Below, one piece after another: positions 44,050 through 55,030 of a DNA stretch of 64,000 nucleotides (positions are counted from its first letter, which is position 1; every line of letters starts with the position of its first letter). Made by a program: the position numbers and the translations under genes. The stretch is from Ampullaceana balthica (Eukaryota > Mollusca > Gastropoda > Lymnaeidae): assembly GCA_944989445.1 (NCBI GenBank), contig CALYLW010000568.1, positions 124,001 through 188,000 on the forward strand, written 5' to 3'. The notes under the pieces were generated by a model. That model had not been told where the DNA came from and ran no database searches. It worked only from the letters and a program-made list of their open reading frames with translations.

Positions 44050-45686
44050 AAGGAATTTTAAACAGTAAATTTAAGTACTTGGAAGACACTTGTCTCAAAG
44101 TCTTAATTATTTACCTATCCACTTAATGCTTTTCAAACATGGAATTTAGACTTCACATTACAAACAGGGAATAATCCGATCCAATGCTTGTGACCATACT
44201 TGTGAGAATTAAAATAATGTGGAAACTGCTGTAACCAAATGAAGAAACTGATTCCAAAGGTTTTTACTACACTAAATATGTAAAAAAGAATTCATAATCA
44301 TTTTCATGAGGGTTTAATATAACATAATGATTTTCCACAAGGGCATAATGGTCATTAAATGCAAGTGCCATGTGAAAATCTATTCATTTTTCCTAAAGTT
44401 TCAAGATAGAATGTAATCTCTTTCTAAAGTGGTTGAGTGTTATATAACATAAACTTTTCATGAAATGAAGCTATTTATTTTCATGCATAATTGTTAATAT
44501 TAACAGGTTATGTCTCTATTTTTACTCATCATTACTATTACTTTACCATGCAATATCTTATTTTATTGTTCACATTTTAAGTAGTGGGTTATAATTAAAT
44601 CTTAATCATAGCAGCTGTCTGTCATATGCAGTTGATTGCCAAAATGTTTACCTTGAAACAAATTAAATGGTAAAGATAATACATACCTACTGATAGATTA
44701 TTAAAGCTGTATGTAAAAAATGTTAATGGAAGGTATTATTCTAAAAAAAAATTTAAAACCTCAGTATTATCAACTGCATCTAACTTACAACTTACATGTA
44801 AATAAATTTAATTATAATGCCAAAACATCTTTATTTCTTTAAAAGTCGATTACTGGTACTTATAACTCTTTAGTTTAGTATGTCAATTTTAGCTAATTTT
44901 ATTAGTGCTAGTTCTTTGGCCAAATAATTTAATGTTGCCTTAATTACTCTTTTTCCACTAAAACATTTATTACCCTTAGTGCAAAATAAAGTAAGTCTTT
45001 TTAAATCATCTGAAATAAAATATAATACATTGGAATTGTTATAACTTATAAGCACTTGTATGCCTACTAATGTTTTTGTTCTCATTTTTATTAAATTTTA
45101 TTGAGGGATTGAGTTGGAATAAAACATTTGAAAACATGACATTCTCTTAAGTATTTAGTAATGCTTTTTTTTTAAAAATTTGAGCAATATGTATTATGTA
45201 TATTCAATAAGAGAAAGCCTCACACTTGTTCAGTCTCGATACCTAGACATTTTAATATAATATTGTTATCACCCTATGTTCATGGCCCCCAAGTTGTCAC
45301 TGCACACACTTTGAGAAGCAAAGATAATGACAAGAGTACAGAATGAAATTACAAAAAATGTTATTGAAAAATGTAATGGAATCAAACAAAGCCAAAATAA
45401 ATAATAGATACACATATTTTAATCTATGTCTTTAAAAAAAAAGAACAATTCTTATTCTTGGTCTTGTCAAAGTCCATTAAAGCAATCCAACAGATACTCC
45501 TAAAAAAACGGTCACCTGAAGGCCTTACAAGTCTACAACTACTTCTTGAATTCAATCATCAATGATATTTGCAGTGCCTGTGATATTCTGGAAAAGAACA
45601 GTGCAAACATGCTCAAGTTATATAAAAGAATATTTTTGAAATGCACTTGAAAATAACTTGATTTTAATATTTTTAAATACAAATTT
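44050..45686. other. no gene recognised
   Basis: AT-rich sequence between the LINE relic and the 3' end of the ATP synthase subunit f gene. No supported feature. Confidence 0.45.
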
Positions 45687-45692
45687 TTTATT
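45687..45692 (-). terminator. polyadenylation signal AATAAA of the ATP synthase subunit f gene
   Basis: AATAAA on the - strand lies about 25 bases after the stop codon (45717-45719), giving a very short 3' untranslated region, common for small respiratory-chain genes. Confidence 0.5.
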
Positions 45693-45716
45693 CCTCAAAC
45701 ATAGAAATACACATAA

Positions 45717-48700
45717 TCACTTACTTCTTTCACTATAGAGAAGGAAGAAGTAGTATGTAGAGAGACACATAATGGCTTGGCCAAAGGGTACAAATCCAGA
45801 CACTTTGACGTGATGGTTTTTCAAAGCCCAACTCCAGTATCCTACAATTGAAGGAAGTATTAAATCTCATGTTTTAAAAAATGTATTAAATTATTTTCTG
45901 ATTTCTATGACTTATCAGCTATTTTCATTCAGCATAATATTGGGTAAATCTCTGATATTTACTTAACCATTGTATGCCCATTTTGTTATTATCATATTTA
46001 GTAAACAATAGTATACATAGTTACTAGCTAATAAACAATTTTTCTTCCCAAGTTGTCAAGGAGAAAAGTGTAATGTTAAAACCTATGTTGAAAACAAATA
46101 CAGAGATACCATATTTTAACGAAGACAATTTAAAACTCGATGTAACAATTTTAATTTTTATGTTAAACAATAGAAAGTTCGACAATCTCTAAGAAACAAC
46201 AATATCTTATAAATCATTTACATATAAAGTTTCTAAATTACCTCTGTGGATAGCTCCCCAAATAGCTGATGGGCTTTTGTTTCGTCTTGCAAACCAAGAT
46301 CCAAGCTCTCCAAGTTTAACTTGACCTAACGGAGTATCGGCTGAAAAAAATGTGGGAAAATGCTAATAAATCATAAGTTTTTTAAAACCTTGCACCCCAC
46401 ACTCTAATTGGTTACCAGTATTAAGATAGTGCTCATGTATTTACTAAAAATATAGCCACCAGGTTCTACCAAAAATCATTTATTTCAGGCATTCAAAATT
46501 AAGTAAAGAAAAAATGGAAAACAAAAAACACATTCAAAAATATCCAAAATCGAACCTCTTAATTTTGCAACATTCTTACTATTAAAAAAAATCCAAACAA
46601 ATTATTTTTAATACTTCATGTGAATAAATCAACTTTAAGTTGCTTCACATTTAAATCTCATTGAATTTACAGTTTGCCAAAAGGCAAAACAATCGGTGAT
46701 AGCATTAAATAAGTGAAGGGTACTTCAAAAATGAAAGTATTGAAAGACAGATTAAGTTTCATTAAGCCAAATTAATAGTATAAGTAATATAGTTTTAATA
46801 TATTTAGATTTTTCTTTACATTGAGATTAAAAGTAATTCAATTAAAGTTTTAAATGCAAATAACAAAGGATACCACTTTTAATTTATTGATAGTGTTTTT
46901 AATACCAAACAATTTTCTGTCACAGATTTAAGGTTGAATAATAATGTCAGTTCAGCAGGATGGACAAAAATACCAACTATCAACATTCTTTCAAAGAATC
47001 ATGAAATAAGATTATGCAAAAAGTATAGGAATGCCACAGGTAAATTAGACAAAGATCACATTCACATATTGTTTTGCCATTTCTTATTCTATGTTGTATG
47101 CTTATTCAATAAGCAAAGGCAAATGTGCTCTAGGATTCAGACGTCTGATTTTGTGTACCAGTTGACATTTCTTTAATTACTTGGTCCTTAACAGGGGTGG
47201 CCAGACCTGTAGTAACTGAGAGCCATTTAAAAATATTTAAAAATTGTTGAGAGCCTCACTGCAGCACTATGGGTGATTAAACCTGGCTTGAAAATCTTCC
47301 AGTAATCCTTGTACTTGTAACAATTCTTTCATCAATTTTAAGCGAGCTGCTATGTGAACACAGAAGAGTCGCAAGTTTCTCGCAAGCCGTGTTTTGGCCA
47401 GTTAGTTTATTTATTTTTTTTGTATCCAATAACCTTGTGAAAAACATCTCCAACACCAGAGTGTCCTCTATCATGTCTTTATAGACTTTAAAAAAGCATT
47501 TGACAGAGTGTGGCATGCGGCCCTGTGGGCAACGATGCACAAATTCAACATAAATGCAAACATCATTGAAGTGATCAAGAATATTTACAACAGAGTAACC
47601 AGCGCAGTACTCTTCAACAGCAAGCTGGGAGATTGGTTCAAGACCACTGTCGGTGTCAGACAAGGATGTTTACTTTCCCCCATCCTCTTCAACCTCTTCC
47701 TTGAGAGGATCATGACAGATGTGCTAGAAGACCATGTCGGAGAAGTATAACCAACCTACGCTTCGCCGATGACATTGACGGCCTAGCTGGCAGCGAGGAT
47801 GAACTAAAAGAATTCCTCGCAAAGCTAGAGAAAACAGCAAAGGCGTACGGCATGGAAATAAATGCAGAAAAGACTAAGGTCATGGCAAATAGTAATTTCA
47901 CAAGCGAGATTCGGATAAACGGGCAAAAACTCGAAGAAGTCTCCACCTTCAAGTATCTAGGGGCCATAATATCCGACGAAGGCTCAAAGCCAGAAATTCT
48001 TGCCAGAGTAGCCCAAACAATGGCAGCATTGAGTAAATTAAAGCACATCTGGCAAAGTAAAAAGCTCTCCCTGAGATCAAAGATCCGGCTAATGCGCTCT
48101 CTGGTGATGTCGGTCTTTTTATATGGTTGTGAGGCTTGGTCGCTCACTGCAGACCTCCAAAGAAGAATCAATGCGCTAGAGATGAGATGTTTCAGAAAGA
48201 TATTGACATTGAACATCTCCTACACACGCACATCACAAACGAAGCGGTCCGCAACACAATAAGTACTGTCATTGGCCCCTACGAGGACCTACTCACATCA
48301 ATTAAGAAGAGGAAATTACGATGGTACGGACACTAGGGTGATGACTATTTTAATTTTTTTTCTTAACGAAATTGAAACCCCTTACATTCGAGGAACAATT
48401 GTATGCAAATGACAATAGCAACATTTATTTTTTTTTAAATTGAAAAAAGTTCCCCCACCTCTTCATTTTCTTTTGTTCACTCAGCGCTGTTTGAGACTAG
48501 CGGTGAAGCGCGCTTCGATAGCACTCTTTTTAGTAATGAAATCATAGAATGTAGAAACTCTTCATTATGTGAGAGAAGCTTTAGTTGACTTCCGGAAGGG
48601 GCGGTATCTTCTTTTGCTAGTGTTATCGCTTGATTGGCGAAGTTTTGTAGTTTTTAAGGGTTTATTTGTCATTTTAAGTGTTATTTTGCAATACTTAAAA

Positions 48701-51700
48701 AAAAATATTAGTACTAAGCTACAGGTAAAAATAGTAATAAACTCAATACGGTCTTTTGAATATGTAAAATAACCATTCTTATCCTAAAAGATTAAGTCAG
48801 TATGACAATAGCAATGTTATATAAATCCATTTTCCTCATTTGTTTAACATTCATTACCAGTTGATGGCAATAAATGGGAAATCCTTACAGGACTGAGGCA
48901 GATGTTTAAAGAAAATCTTATACTTATTGGGCTTTAAAGTTTATAATTATTTTATTATTGTTATATTTTATTTTCTGCTTCAGTTGCATATATATAATAT
49001 ATGTAATGGAATATTTTAAAACATGATGGAATGTTTTTGATAAACTATCTCGTTTTCAGTGCAAGATTGCAAGTCTTACCGAGGGGAAGAAAAGTGCAAT
49101 ATACTTAAACACTTTTAAACAATAATAAAATGTCATATAAAAATTCCAGCAACAGTATAAAATCAAACAGGAGTATTTGGAGGAAGAATCTACCCTCATC
49201 TTCTAAACAGAAAAGGAATCCAAGGATTCCATTAGTTGAAAAGCTAAACAATCTCACACGGATGCCGACAAACCGTCAAATTCTTGGAAACTTCACTTTT
49301 CTGTTTAATAGCGAGAAACGGCGACTGGATCGAATTAAAATTATGATTACGGATATAGAATTACTCTGGAGGGAAATTCTAGACTTTCCACTATTATCCA
49401 GTGCACTCATCAGAAAGAAACTCAATCGGCTGATTGATCTATATGACAAAAACAAAAAGAAACCGTCTGATAAATTCACTGCAACACTTTCTCATTTATT
49501 TGATGTCACCAATGTTAATGGAGAGTGGAAAAGCACAGAGGATAAAGAGCTCTACCAGAGGCAAGTTAAGAGTGGAGGAAAGATTGGTTATTCAATGGTC
49601 AAACAAGCCCCTTTGGAATCAATCCACCCAAGAAAACGAATCCGACTATCAAAAACTCAACCTCAAGCCAGCTCTTCTCAATCACAACCCACACAAACAC
49701 AAAAAACTGTCTCAGAATCTTCAGATTCTGAAACCTCTGCTTCTTCAGCCGAGTTGCCAACCTCTTCTTCCACGTCATCTTCTCCTGAACGCAAACCAAA
49801 ATACCAAAGAGCAAGCACTACAACCGCGGGTTTACTAGTACAGAAAAACAACATTTCTACACATAAAGCACATAACGTTCTTGCAACCATTGCTGTACAG
49901 GGCCATGATGTGCTGGTTCCAAGTCAGTCTGGTGTCTGGAGACGAGTAATCTCTGAAGGACATAAAATGAAAATAAAAATTGCTCAAAAACTTCAAAGCA
50001 AAGATCCCTATTGTCTCCAGTTTGATGGTAAAAGATTGCAAGGAGAAGAGTATCAAGTAGTTCTGCTGAAAAATATGACAACCGAAATCAAACTCGGTAT
50101 TCTTAAATGTGAAAGTGGTTCTGCCGCGGCCATTCACAAGGAGCTACATCAGCTAATTGATGAATACGATGCTTGGGAAAATATTGGCATGATAATCTGC
50201 GACACGACCGCAGTAAATACTGGTCGTTTGCACGGGATTGTAAAACTCATACAGGATGATGTCTTGAGCAAAGGCTTTCAGAAGCCACAATATATTGGCT
50301 GTCAGCACCATGTACTCGACCTCCTTCTGAAGCATGTCATGAATTTTCTTATTCAAGAGCCAACGAGCAAACCAGAACTCAACTATTCCTTCATTGACAA
50401 ATTAACAGAAAACTATGTCTCTCTTCAAGCTGAATACCGCCTAGTTGCTACAGAGGATGTTAACACAGGCGAGAACCCTGGATGGCGAGATGATTTCAAG
50501 TTCTTATATCAACTCTGTCAGGCTTATCGTCATTACAAAACAACTACACGTTGGCCTAGAGTCAGCTGGAAGAAACTTCCAAGTTTACACCAGGCCAGAT
50601 GGAACTCACGTGCGATATATGCTGTTATCGCATTTTTTCTTATACCAGAGTGGCGCAGCATCCTTGCTCCAGCATGCGACTTCATCTGCTACGAATGGGG
50701 AAATGCTTGGTTCCATTCGCAACACTACAATAAAGAGTCCTTCAATGAACTGTTTACGTCACTCAGCAAGATGAACTGCATGAAGGCAATAAAGTGTTTA
50801 AAGACACATTGGTCAGTCGAGGAGTCATTAATTGAAATTCCAAGATCTAACCAAATTGCTGAACGTGCTGTAAAACTGATGGAGGAACTTCATGCGAAAT
50901 CGAGAAAAGTTGAATTTTTAAATCTGAAGTTCATAGGAAAAAATATGTTTTAAAACATTCCTTGTACATTTTGTACTGCTCTGTATCTCATTTATTAATA
51001 AAGGTTATTTAGTTTATTAGTTAAACTCGTTTGACTGTTGCAAAAAAAAACATGTCATTTTTAGAAAGAAAAAAAATTCACTTTTTTTTTGTAAAGGTGG
51101 GGGAACTTTTTTATACAAAATCTAAAATGCAATTGATATTCTTAAATAACACATAAAGTTTCCTCGATTTCAAGTGGTTTCATAAAAAAAAATTTTTTGT
51201 CATCACCCTAACGGACACGTGACAAGAACTGGAGGTCTCGCAAAAACTATATTTCAAGGCACAGTCCAGGGAGGAAGGAAAAGAGGCAGACAAAAGAAGA
51301 GATGGGAGGACGATATCAAAGAGTGGACCGGCCTGTCATTCAGCGACTCTCAAAGGGCAGCACAGGACCGTGACAAATGGTGTGTGTTAGTGAGCAGTTC
51401 ACGATGGTGCCCCAACGACCCAACAACGGGTTAAGGGATAGTTCAAGTTCAGACCTCGTGGTCGTAGGGGGTTCTAATTTTTCCATTAGAACTTTCTCAG
51501 GGCTTGGTAGACCTGGCGGCGCCCATCTCCTATTCAGGTCAGCGGATGACTTTCCTAGCAATAGCCATTCTTCAACATTTTCAATGTGGCTTTACATGGG
51601 CTAGATCCCACGCCCCTCAGCTTGTGAGGCAAGGGCACTATTGACTTCGTTATCCAGCCACCAGTTAGTTTATAAATGAATAATTAATAATGGTACGCAA

Positions 51701-52293
51701 CTTGAGAGGTAGAGAGTTAAAGTTGTTTTAATTTCAGATAAATTTGGGAGCATTCAAATTCAATTTTTTTAACCAAGATGGAGACGGAGAGGGCAAGGAG
51801 TGCCCTGAAGATATTTTGAGATAGGCTGAAACTTAATGAATAGATCCATAGATCCAAGGCCCAGGCCAATACAAAGGGCGGATAGGATGAAGCTGTGCAG
51901 AGTGAGAGCTAAGCTGCAAGCCTAAATCAAACTCAAACGTAAATCCTGTCAGAAGCTTTCCTTTTACCCTTGCCCTTCCCGGTGGCCTTACCCATGGCCA
52001 AGGCCAAGGCATTCATCATGTAATGTAGTAAAGTAATTTTAATTAGAAATGATATTTTTTTAATTAAGTCATAAGTATAAGTTAAATATTATTAAATAAG
52101 TATAAGTATAGGTAAGTATGAAAAATGAATTAAAATGTTTTGAAAATATTAATATCAAGAACAAAAGATTTGTACACAAATTTTACAAAAATATCATAAA
52201 ACACTTACGTTTCCCGTAGAAACGTCCCGGGTGGTATGGCCCATGGATTTTAGGAATATATTCCTTTGCATATCTTCCAGGTTGGTAAGACAT
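45717..52293 (-). CDS. ATP5MF: mitochondrial ATP synthase subunit f (3 exons, ~101 aa)
   Basis: Exons on the - strand: 52293-52209, 46340-46242 and 45841-45717. They join as FYGK|PDTPLGQVKLGELGSW and AIHRG|YWSWAL with clean GT-AG sites. The N-terminus (MSYQPGRYAKEYIPKIHGPY) and the QVKLGEL.SW...RNKSPS.I.GA..R core match animal subunit f, closest in style to the insect form (107 residues in Drosophila; human 94). Residues 63-101 hold one hydrophobic segment (FGQAIMCLSTYYFFLY), the single inner-membrane helix. The protein belongs to the membrane Fo part of ATP synthase, near the dimer interface. There is no cleavable presequence, as in relatives. Intron 1 (46341-52208) contains the nested LINE and hAT insertions. 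Confidence 0.93.
47192..47402. mobile_element. second copy of the GGGTGGCCA hAT MITE
   Basis: Starts CAGGGGTGGCCAGACC, continues with GAGAGCCATTTAAAA and AGCACTATGGGTGA, and ends around GTTTTGGCCAG. The right end is damaged and no target duplication is readable. It is followed within 45 bases by a LINE fragment. It lies in intron 1 of the ATP synthase subunit f gene. Confidence 0.65.
48334..51210 (+). mobile_element. hAT-like DNA transposon, 2,877 bp, apparently intact; TSD ACGGACAC
   Basis: Ends TAGGGTGATGAC and GTCATCACCCTA are perfect 12-base inverted repeats. The similarity continues imperfectly for about 60 bases (for example GAAACC..CTT and TCGAGGAA on both sides). The octamer ACGGACAC occurs at 48326-48333 and 51211-51218 and is single in the reconstructed LINE target. 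One uninterrupted 607-codon frame lies inside. It lies in intron 1 of the ATP synthase subunit f gene, opposite to that gene's direction. Confidence 0.92.
49130..50953 (+). CDS. hAT-like transposase, 607 aa, uninterrupted
   Basis: One open frame from ATG 49130 to TAA. Residues 1-140 are basic and include LLWREILDFPLLSSALIRKK; there is no BED zinc finger that I can see. Residues about 185-230 form a Ser/Thr/Pro/Gln-rich linker. The RNase-H-like core follows: CLQFDGK (first candidate Asp, about residue 299), MIICDTTAVNTGRLHG (second Asp, about 357), then GCQHHVLDLLLKHV, parallel to the C..H.LNL motif of hAT enzymes. LPSLHQARWNSRAIYAVIAF matches the conserved Trp of the insertion domain. EIPRSNQIAERAVKLMEEL near residue 575 is a candidate for the final catalytic Glu (AER). 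Many invertebrate proteins left as uncharacterised share the FDGK, DTT..NTGR, CxHH and PRSN motifs. The assignment to hAT rests on motif order plus the 8-bp duplication. Confidence 0.85.
   Translation: MSYKNSSNSIKSNRSIWRKNLPSSSKQKRNPRIPLVEKLNNLTRMPTNRQILGNFTFLFNSEKRRLDRIKIMITDIELLWREILDFPLLSSALIRKKLNRLIDLYDKNKKKPSDKFTATLSHLFDVTNVNGEWKSTEDKELYQRQVKSGGKIGYSMVKQAPLESIHPRKRIRLSKTQPQASSSQSQPTQTQKTVSESSDSETSASSAELPTSSSTSSSPERKPKYQRASTTTAGLLVQKNNISTHKAHNVLATIAVQGHDVLVPSQSGVWRRVISEGHKMKIKIAQKLQSKDPYCLQFDGKRLQGEEYQVVLLKNMTTEIKLGILKCESGSAAAIHKELHQLIDEYDAWENIGMIICDTTAVNTGRLHGIVKLIQDDVLSKGFQKPQYIGCQHHVLDLLLKHVMNFLIQEPTSKPELNYSFIDKLTENYVSLQAEYRLVATEDVNTGENPGWRDDFKFLYQLCQAYRHYKTTTRWPRVSWKKLPSLHQARWNSRAIYAVIAFFLIPEWRSILAPACDFICYEWGNAWFHSQHYNKESFNELFTSLSKMNCMKAIKCLKTHWSVEESLIEIPRSNQIAERAVKLMEELHAKSRKVEFLNLKFIGKNMF
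51455..51665 (-). mobile_element. SINE copy downstream of the LINE remnant
   Basis: The - strand reads CTGGTGGCTGGATAACGAAG, then CAATAGTGCCCTTGCCTCAC, GCTGAGGGGCGTGGGATCTA and ends TAGAACCCCCTACGACCACG. Same family as 33015-33255 and 38245-38375. It begins within about 20 bases of the LINE stop codon. Confidence 0.7.
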
Positions 52294-53374
52294 TTTGGCT
52301 TTCAAGTTCACCTACCTTTCTCTACGGCGGAAGTAGACATACAAACACACATGCGTACTAACAGCTTTTGTAATTGAAGTTAGTAAAACTCTACTGTAGA
52401 ACTCTTTATTATTAAAGTTAATATAAAAAATTGTTTACCTATTTTTTCCATTTAAGCACAGGTGTAAAGACCCGCTGTTAACAGAAAGTTGAGAAAGTTA
52501 AATTATGCAAGACAAGCTATAAAATACTCTTAAACTCATCAAGACAATATAGCATAACTAATTCTACATGGGGTTTATTTTTGGGATTCTTTAAATATTG
52601 ATAACCATAACGTTGATTTCAGATCAGTTAAATTTAAATTAGGGCTAAACTAAACGACACTAAAGACTAAACGTCCAAACTGACTAAGACTAAGTAAGAT
52701 TACTAAGAGTACTAAAGAGTAAAGACACTAAAGTCTAAAGTAAAGTTAAGTAAGGCAAAGACTCTAAAGTTTAGTCTAAAGTGAAACATTAGTCTAAAAA
52801 GGCACTATGAACTAATACTATATACGGTACGATTTTATTTTTATACTAGAAAACTAATACTAATACTAATAGTCTAACAGTAATAGTATTAGTATTTATT
52901 AGGCTGATTCACTGATTGGGGTCTAAGTCTAATGTTAATTGCACCTGGTCCTGTATTTCTTTGTAAACTGACTTTAATATTACTAATAATTAATAGTAAC
53001 TATTACTAATATTATTATTAGTATTAGTCTAGTATTGTACTACTAGTACTAGTAGTACTAAAGTGTCTAAAGTAGTAGTAGTATAGTATAGTATTGAATA
53101 GTATTAATCGTTGGCACAATGATAGTGTACTTTTTTATTCAAAATATTAAATAATATTATAATATTATTATTATAATTACTCAAACTCAATTCTTGTAAT
53201 AACTATAAGTAAACATTGCCATAGTAAATTGATAAGTCAAGTCCATTTCTGACAATCCACGCTTTTGTTTATGAAGGGAGGTGACTTATGAAGCACTGAC
53301 ATATTTTCGCTTCAAGTCATAACACTGTACCAAGCATAAATTATTAGTACCAACACCAACTTTAACGAAATAAA
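52294..53374. other. head-to-head spacer; CTAAAG-type low-complexity tract at ~52655-53110
   Basis: The first part holds the promoter of the ATP synthase subunit f gene. From about 52655 to 53110 the sequence is dominated by degenerate repeats of ACTAAAG, CTAAAGT and ACTAATA with no fixed period, and then AT-rich sequence. Confidence 0.6.
52328..52334 (+). promoter_or_regulatory. ETS/GABP-type motif upstream of the ATP synthase subunit f gene
   Basis: CGGAAGT lies 35 bases upstream of the ATG. Such sites (NRF-2/GABP) are common in promoters or 5' leaders of nuclear genes for oxidative phosphorylation. A 7-base match could be chance. Confidence 0.3.
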
Positions 53375-54930
53375 TAAGGTTGTTAAGACCGCTCGTTTTT
53401 GAGGACCGGTTAACCTTTAAAAAAAAAGACCGGTTAACCGGTTAGCCGCTCCGTATTTATACAATTTATACTATGTTTAGTGCACCAACAAGAGAATGGA
53501 TCAAATTTTCCCATCGCGTCATTTGATTTGACATCAAAGAGCCCGTGATGTACCGACTCTAGTGTTGCTGTCAAAACAGCAAATTCAAAACAAAAAAAAC
53601 AAGAAAAAAAAATCCCAACAACAAAGAATTAAACTGTAATGATATTCAATTTTTATGTAATAATATTATTAAAACGGCATATTATAAATTGTTGTCAAGT
53701 CAGTTTGTTTTTGCGGACCGGTTAATCAGTTTTAAAAAAGCCCGTTTTACTGAAAAGAATATTATTATTATTAAGAAGAAAACGCTTTGATTTTGACGTC
53801 ACGGTCGCTCGCGTGTTGGCTCTGGTATTCTGCCGTAACACAACAAAAAATTAACTCCGGGTAATAAGCTAATATACCACGTAATAAGCTAATATACCGA
53901 CTAAATGAAGTTACAGTTAACCAGTCCTGATAAAACGGAGTAAACAGTGATAATAAGATGGAATTTATTTAAATTAAATACCATATTATGTTTCACTCAT
54001 CAACTTGCCAGAATTATTGAATTTCGCCGCGCACACGACGACCCCCCCCCACCCACACCCAATAGGGTGGGGTTTACGTGGGGTTGAGCTACACTCGCCA
54101 TTTTCCAAGGCATGCTCTGACTCAATTTAAAAAGAAAAATGTTCCTTCCCCCAACCCACTGTAGATGTATAACAGTGGGGGAGGGGAGGGAAGGTGTCTC
54201 TTTTCGCGGTCTTGTATTGGTATGTCAAAGCAAGAGGCTTCCTTTTATATAAACATCAAAGACCTTTCAAGCCTTCTAGCCTTCCCCCCCCCCAACCACC
54301 CTCATTATCCCTAACTAGAAAACTCTGTAACTTGTCCCCCCCCCCGTCCCTTTGAGTTCGCTTAGAGCGGTCCGACTGTAGTAATAAATAGCCGTGACCT
54401 TTGACCGTGGTTCTCATGAAGCTCTTATACAGTGCCTCGAAAATTAAGCAAATTTTAAAAAAATTTTTTAAAAAAAGCATTCCTTAGCCGTAGGGCGAAG
54501 TAGACTAATAGTGTTGTTGTTGAGCCTTCTCGTCCATGAGGGGGATCTACCGATCATCGTCGGTGTCTGCGATTCCTCCAAGGGCATAGGCCACCTACGA
54601 GAGACCTCCAGGCATCTCTATCCTGGGCCAGCTTCTCCAGGATCTTCCATTCATGGCCAATTCTCTTGATGTCTGCCTCCAATTCTCGGCGCCAAGTGTT
54701 TCTTGGACGGCCTCTAATAGTGATGACGTGTATATTACTTAGATATCGGAATAGGGAGAAAGCGATTTGAAGTCAACTCAACACAACAAAAACGAACTCC
54801 TGGGTAAAAAGCTAATACGGGCTTATTCAAGTTGCGGGGGGCTTATTGAATTTGCGGTTAACCGATCCTGATTAAATAGGCCCGGTCCTGATCTGAGGAC
54901 CGGATAACCGGTTAACCGTTAACAACCTTA
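53375..54930. mobile_element. hAT-like element, 1,556 bp, perfect TSD GAAATAAA
   Basis: Ends TAAGGTTGTTAA and TTAACAACCTTA are inverted repeats, with ACCGGTTAACCGG blocks inside both ends. GAAATAAA flanks it at 53367-53374 and 54931-54938. No transposase motifs were found. A LINE fragment is nested at 54520-54730. Confidence 0.85.
54520..54730 (-). pseudogene. LINE C-terminal fragment nested in the 53375-54930 element
   Basis: The - strand reads RGRPRNTWRRELEADIKRIG, then AQDRDAWRSLVGGLCP, the typical last residues of RTE-like LINE proteins (RGRP...W..DI....W..L...AQDR..WR). Boundaries are approximate. Confidence 0.75.
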
Positions 54931-55030
54931 GAAATAAAGTTATTCAATTCAGAAAATGAATGTTGCAGGATTACATTCAAACCACAAAATCTTAATACTC
55001 AGGGTTATTTTTTAAATTAGTTTACTTTCT

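Larger units (their letters stand above)
47445..51434 (+). pseudogene. LINE reverse-transcriptase remnant, split by an hAT-like insertion
   Basis: Before the insertion the + strand reads HVFIDFKKAFDRVWHAAL, VGVRQGCLLSPILFNLFLER, then after one frameshift near 47745 RFADDIDGL (the catalytic F/YxDD motif), STFKYLGAIISDEGS and FLYGCEAW, ending KRKLRWYGH at 48333. After the insertion, the same frame continues at 51219 with VTRTGGLAKT and GGRKRGRQKKRWEDDIKEW, the canonical C-terminus, and stops at 51434. Removing 48334-51210 plus one duplicated octamer restores this part of the frame. The 5' end is truncated and the frameshift makes it non-functional. Confidence 0.9.

Noticed and set aside
51780..52020. 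Segment rich in AAGGCC and GGAGAGGGC repeats in intron 1 of the ATP synthase gene
   Set aside because: Looks like old repeat debris, but no ends, duplication or second copy could be found.
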